DNA of 64,000 nucleotides from Gymnorhina tibicen. Lineage: Eukaryota > Chordata > Aves > Passeriformes > Artamidae. Below are positions 60,501 to 64,000 of this stretch, piece after piece; position 1 is the first letter of the stretch, and each line of letters begins with the position of its first letter. Location of the stretch: NCBI GenBank assembly GCA_013399875.1, contig VXAZ01003883.1, positions 434,001-498,000 of the forward strand, given 5' to 3'. The notes below the pieces were generated by a model. It was not told where the DNA came from and searched no databases. It saw nothing but the letters and a program-made list of their open reading frames with translations. Both the position numbers and the translations under genes were made by a program.

Positions 60501-61256
60501 GGATGAGATCAACCTCTCAGCTGCAACTAGCAGAAACTAACTTTCTTCCAAGTCAGAGAAAAAGGAAAAGTAAGGACATGTGAGGAGAACCAACATGGCA
60601 GCACAGAAGTCAGTGAAAAAAGGAGAGGGAGGAGGTGCTCCAAGCGCTGGAGCTGAGATTCTACTGCAAGCTGTGGTGAGGACTATAACACAACAAATTG
60701 TTTCCCTGTAATTCATGAGGTGCGTGGGGGGTGCAGAGATCCACGCACAGCCCATAAAGAGGAGCACTCAGGCTGCAGTGTGTGGATACTGAAGAGCTAT
60801 ACTCTAGTGAGGAACTCGAACAGAGAGAGATGACCCTTGCTTTTAGAGATAGAGGAAGAGAGCCTTTCCTTCCAAACTAGAACAGCTCATCCTTAAAAGA
60901 CTAAACCCTATGAATTAAAAAGACCCATGCTAGACAGTTGTGAGAAGACTGCTTGGCTCATGGGAGGGATTCACATTGCAGCAGGTTTGGGTGGGACTGC
61001 TGCTTGTGGAAGTTCAAACCATGCTAGGAAATTTCGCAGAGAACCATCTCCTGTGGAAAGGATCCTACGGCACAGCAGAAGAAACTCTTTTCCTTAAGCA
61101 TACTGAAGAAAGATTTTTAAGAAATTAAATATTGACCAAAACCTCATGTTTTCTTTCCTTGCATGGCTGTTAGAAAGAGGGAGGGACTGGGAAAGAAAGG
61201 TGTTCTGAAAGTTTGCTTAAGTTCTCATTACCCTTTTTACTTTTAATTCTGTTAAT

Positions 61257-61262
61257 AATAAA
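61257..61262 (+). terminator. Polyadenylation signal of the 60-kb LTR
   Basis: AATAAA lies in ttaataataaatcttcttta, about 180 bases before the LTR end. The same position in the related LTR has AATAAA at 28881-28886. Confidence 0.5.
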
Positions 61263-61445
61263 TCTTCTTTATACTGTTTAAGTTTTGAACCTGTTTTGCC
61301 TTAAAGTTTTTTTTTTCAATAATCCTTAGGTCATGAAAATGAAGTTTTAGTTTCCCCTCCTCTGCTTGGCTATAGCAGGGGAAAATGAGTGAATAGTTTT
61401 TTGTTGGTGCCTGGCGCTTGGCCAGCTTCAAACCGCGACAGCAGC

Positions 61446-64000
61446 AGAACAGGGTTTGAATGTGAATGTCAATTTGACCAACATTTTTCATCAGCACCTT
61501 TTTTTTTTTCCTAAAAACACTGAGTATTGACTCTCTACTGAGGACTGAGCTGTGACCTAAGTGAGTACAATGTCCAAATGTATTCAGTTAATTCACATGT
61601 TTGAGGTACAAACTAATTTCTCTATGGAGAGGAATAAGATCCCTCAGAGTGAAATGAGATGTATAACTGTGGTGTTTCAACTATCTCACTAAATAGTATG
61701 ACAAGTGCACACAGGGACACTCCATTGCTGCTCCATGGGTTAAGCACCACAGAAGCAGGTCTGTGGGCACTGTGAGCTCACACAACCTGGTGTGAGCTTT
61801 GTACAGAGCTGGCACATGATCATATATTTACTGAATGGTAATTACCTATATCTAAAAACATTAGAAAAAAGTTATTTCAGCAGCACACAATAGCCTTTAA
61901 TTAGTCAACATGGGATTGTACCAAAATTGTATCAGCATAACAAGAGTTTCCTGAAAGATTTCTAAGGCTTTTTCACAAAAATATCTATGCTTCTCACAAT
62001 TTAAACATATTTAGCATTTTCTTTTCTTAAAAGTATTATAATGATATTTTTTTACACACAGAAGAGCACAGAAAAGTAGATACCTGAAAGTTTATAGGCA
62101 TGTATGAGTCTGAAACACTAAGTACTTCAAGAAGAAATTTCTTCACTGAATAGAGGTAAAATCCTTTTAAATCTCACTAGGTTCATATCTGCATCATTAA
62201 CTGTCTATATACCTCTAATGTGTATTAGGGGTAAAATATTTAGGTACATCTAAAAAAGTCAATGAGATGCTCTTTGCATTTTAGAATCTAATTAGAGATA
62301 AAATATAGTCCTAAATGAAGTACAGAAAATTGCATGAGAACTGTGCAAAATTTCCCAGATGAAGGATATCTATGTAAATGCTTTTGATGTTTTTTATTTT
62401 TCCCAAATGTGATTTTTATAATGCCTAAGTTTAACAATAAAAGAAGATACAGAGAGAATGCTATATTAACTCATAATTTATTATGTAGTACCAGGATCTT
62501 GCTATATCTACACTTTATAGCATAAGAGTAGCACACTAGGAGCTCTAGGACAGGTGGGCAAGCCAATAAATTTCATGTAAAGAAGAGGAAATTACAGATT
62601 AAAAAAATGTTGGCTTTTGGTTTAGCAGATTCTGGTAGAGTCTAAAATCCAGCAGATGTAAAGAATAGATATTATTGCTCATTGCCTGTAGTGACTTTTC
62701 AACTTAAGATATTGAAAGCAGGAAGAGAATTTTCTAAAGTATATGAATAGGGAGTTAAAAAAAAAAAAAATCTTTCTGTTTTCCACCCTCTTCTTTTTTG
62801 GCAAGGTTTGGTAGCAGTACTTCAAGCCCTGAAGAAACCATGTTCTGTTCCATAGACTTCTTTCCATGAGAATATCATAAATTTAGGGATCTGCTTTAGG
62901 GAGAGGTCTACCTGTGGTTTTGTACTGAGCTCACTGGGCTCTGTTTTCCAGAAAAGACAATTACATAGGTTATACCTGAAGAATGGGTAGGTAACCTTGA
63001 TATGTCAAGAGGTTACATCATCTGTGTGCTACCATTGCAGAATTCACACTGCTGTGGTCATACGACACCACTTTTAATTTGTGATAACACTTTTAAAAGT
63101 AATCAAATTTTTTAATTGCTTTTGTGATACCATAACGTTGTAAAAGCAAAATTTTGGATTTGAAGCACTTCATTTTGCTATACGTATAGCTCGTATCGCC
63201 AGTCTTTATGGATGTCATATAACTTCTCACAATTCCAATTTTTTTAAAAGACTAATTTCAGTTTATCTCAAATTAAGATGCATCCAATACTCTCTTCTTG
63301 ATTGTAAAGAAAAAAAAATTTAAAATCATGGTTTCAATACATTTTTATTAAAGTGATTGTAAATTACTATAATGTACTACACTGCAAATCATACTGTTAG
63401 AAAATATTTTGATGTGTCTCCAAAATAAGATTAAAATTTCAGTATTAGAAATTAGTTTTGCATTGATTTCATAACCCTATATGGCACTATTTTAAAAGAA
63501 AGAAGTGCATTATTCTCCTCTAAAATCCTGCTTTGACACCTTTGCAATATTAATAACTACTTTGTTTTCAAGATGCCAGATATTATTGACAAGAAATTAA
63601 TATACACTTATGTTGTATATTTAACAGTAGTTCTTCTGAAGTTGAGTAATTTGCTGAAAATCAATAACTTGAAAGTAAACTTTATTCAAAATCCTGTCGT
63701 CTCTGATCTCTGCCTTTCCTTGCAGCAGGCAGACCTTTCCTGTTACTGGAAAACTTTCCATGCCAGCCTCATAATGAAATTTTAAATCTTCTGGGAAGCC
63801 ACAATTTTTCATCCATTTTTTCTAAGGAGCTAGTCATCACAGCATTTTATCACTCAAATGAATATTAAATATGGAAATATATTCCTGTGGCTCATCGGGT
63901 TTTTGTCCCAATAAAATGAATGCTGGTACAAGTATGCAGCAATTAGCATAAAAAGTTAGTGTTTCCAAGCAAGCCATCTTTGGACTACAGGGATAGGAAT
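61446..64000. other. Unique AT-rich sequence, no gene seen
   Basis: No gene, RNA or transposon is recognised. There are short T and A runs (61499-61510, 62758-62770). The open frames are under 75 codons. Confidence 0.5.

Larger units (their letters stand above)
60053..61440 (+). mobile_element. Large solo LTR (family B, copy 2) with perfect 5-bp target duplication
   Basis: A 1388-bp element starts TGTGTTGGTTTAACATAG and ends CAAACCGCGACA, flanked on both sides by GCAGC (60048-60052 and 61441-61445). The perfect 5-bp duplication fits ERVL-type integration and gives exact borders. A TATA-like CATATTTAAG lies at 60197-60206 and AATAAA at 61257-61262. The central 60245-60500 block is strikingly GC- and CpG-rich. 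Its 5' block and 3' end resemble the LTR at 27940-29063. No retroviral interior follows, so it is a solo LTR left by recombination. The open frames in the GC-rich block (up to 144 codons, both strands) are not genes. Confidence 0.9.

Noticed and set aside
60078..60583. Several open frames of 62 to 144 codons on both strands
   Set aside because: They overlap one another in the CpG-rich repeat block of an LTR. High GC content lowers stop frequency.
1..64000. CRISPR arrays, operons, bacterial-type genes, tRNA or rRNA genes
   Set aside because: None seen. The repeat content is that of a vertebrate (bird) nuclear genome.

Overview
The window reads as a stretch of bird nuclear genome with no protein-coding gene that I can support. 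The evidence is the repeat content. There are about a dozen 5'-truncated CR1 LINE fragments on both strands, several ending in the CR1 3' tail (degenerate ATTCTATG-type repeats). There are also five long terminal repeats (LTRs) of avian endogenous retrovirus type, with TG...CA ends and, where measurable, 5-bp target duplications as expected of ERVL-like elements. A neognath, perhaps a passerine, fits, but the species cannot be read from the sequence. The background is AT-rich and looks intronic or like a gene desert. The longest open frames sit in the GC-richer LTRs or run through a hexanucleotide microsatellite, and none looks like a gene.

Layout. 0-6 kb: an antisense CR1 fragment, then a near-identical 1.92-kb head-to-tail duplication (1369-3288 and 3290-5209). 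The copies are joined by a single N and differ at only three positions, so this may be an assembly artefact. 6-13.6 kb: unique AT-rich sequence with one strong CTCF-like motif (8501) beside a purine/G-rich tract. 13.7-19.7 kb: a repeat cluster of two antisense CR1 copies, a solo LTR (16412-17036), another antisense CR1, a perfect (TTTTCC)9 microsatellite and two sense CR1 3' ends. 19.7-28 kb: mostly unique, with one antisense CR1 that has a small internal duplication, and a second N at 21764. 27.9-30.2 kb: an LTR over 1.1 kb long with a hidden repeat of about 47 bp, then a well-preserved sense CR1. 30-51 kb: mostly unique, with an antisense CR1 (33.6 kb), a second LTR of the 16.4-kb family (39223-39860), a CR1 tail at 41.3 kb and homeodomain-rich AT sequence near 35.6 kb that could be a conserved non-coding element. 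51-64 kb: a solo LTR (51026-51624), a long antisense CR1 (54.4-55.4 kb), short CR1 pieces and a 1.39-kb solo LTR (60053-61440) with a perfect 5-bp target duplication and a CpG-rich core.

No genes work together here. The functional content I can propose is regulatory: LTR promoter and polyadenylation signals, one candidate CTCF site and one candidate conserved element. I found no convincing new biological system. The points most worth checking are the possible false duplication, the CTCF candidate and the internal structure of the two large related LTRs.
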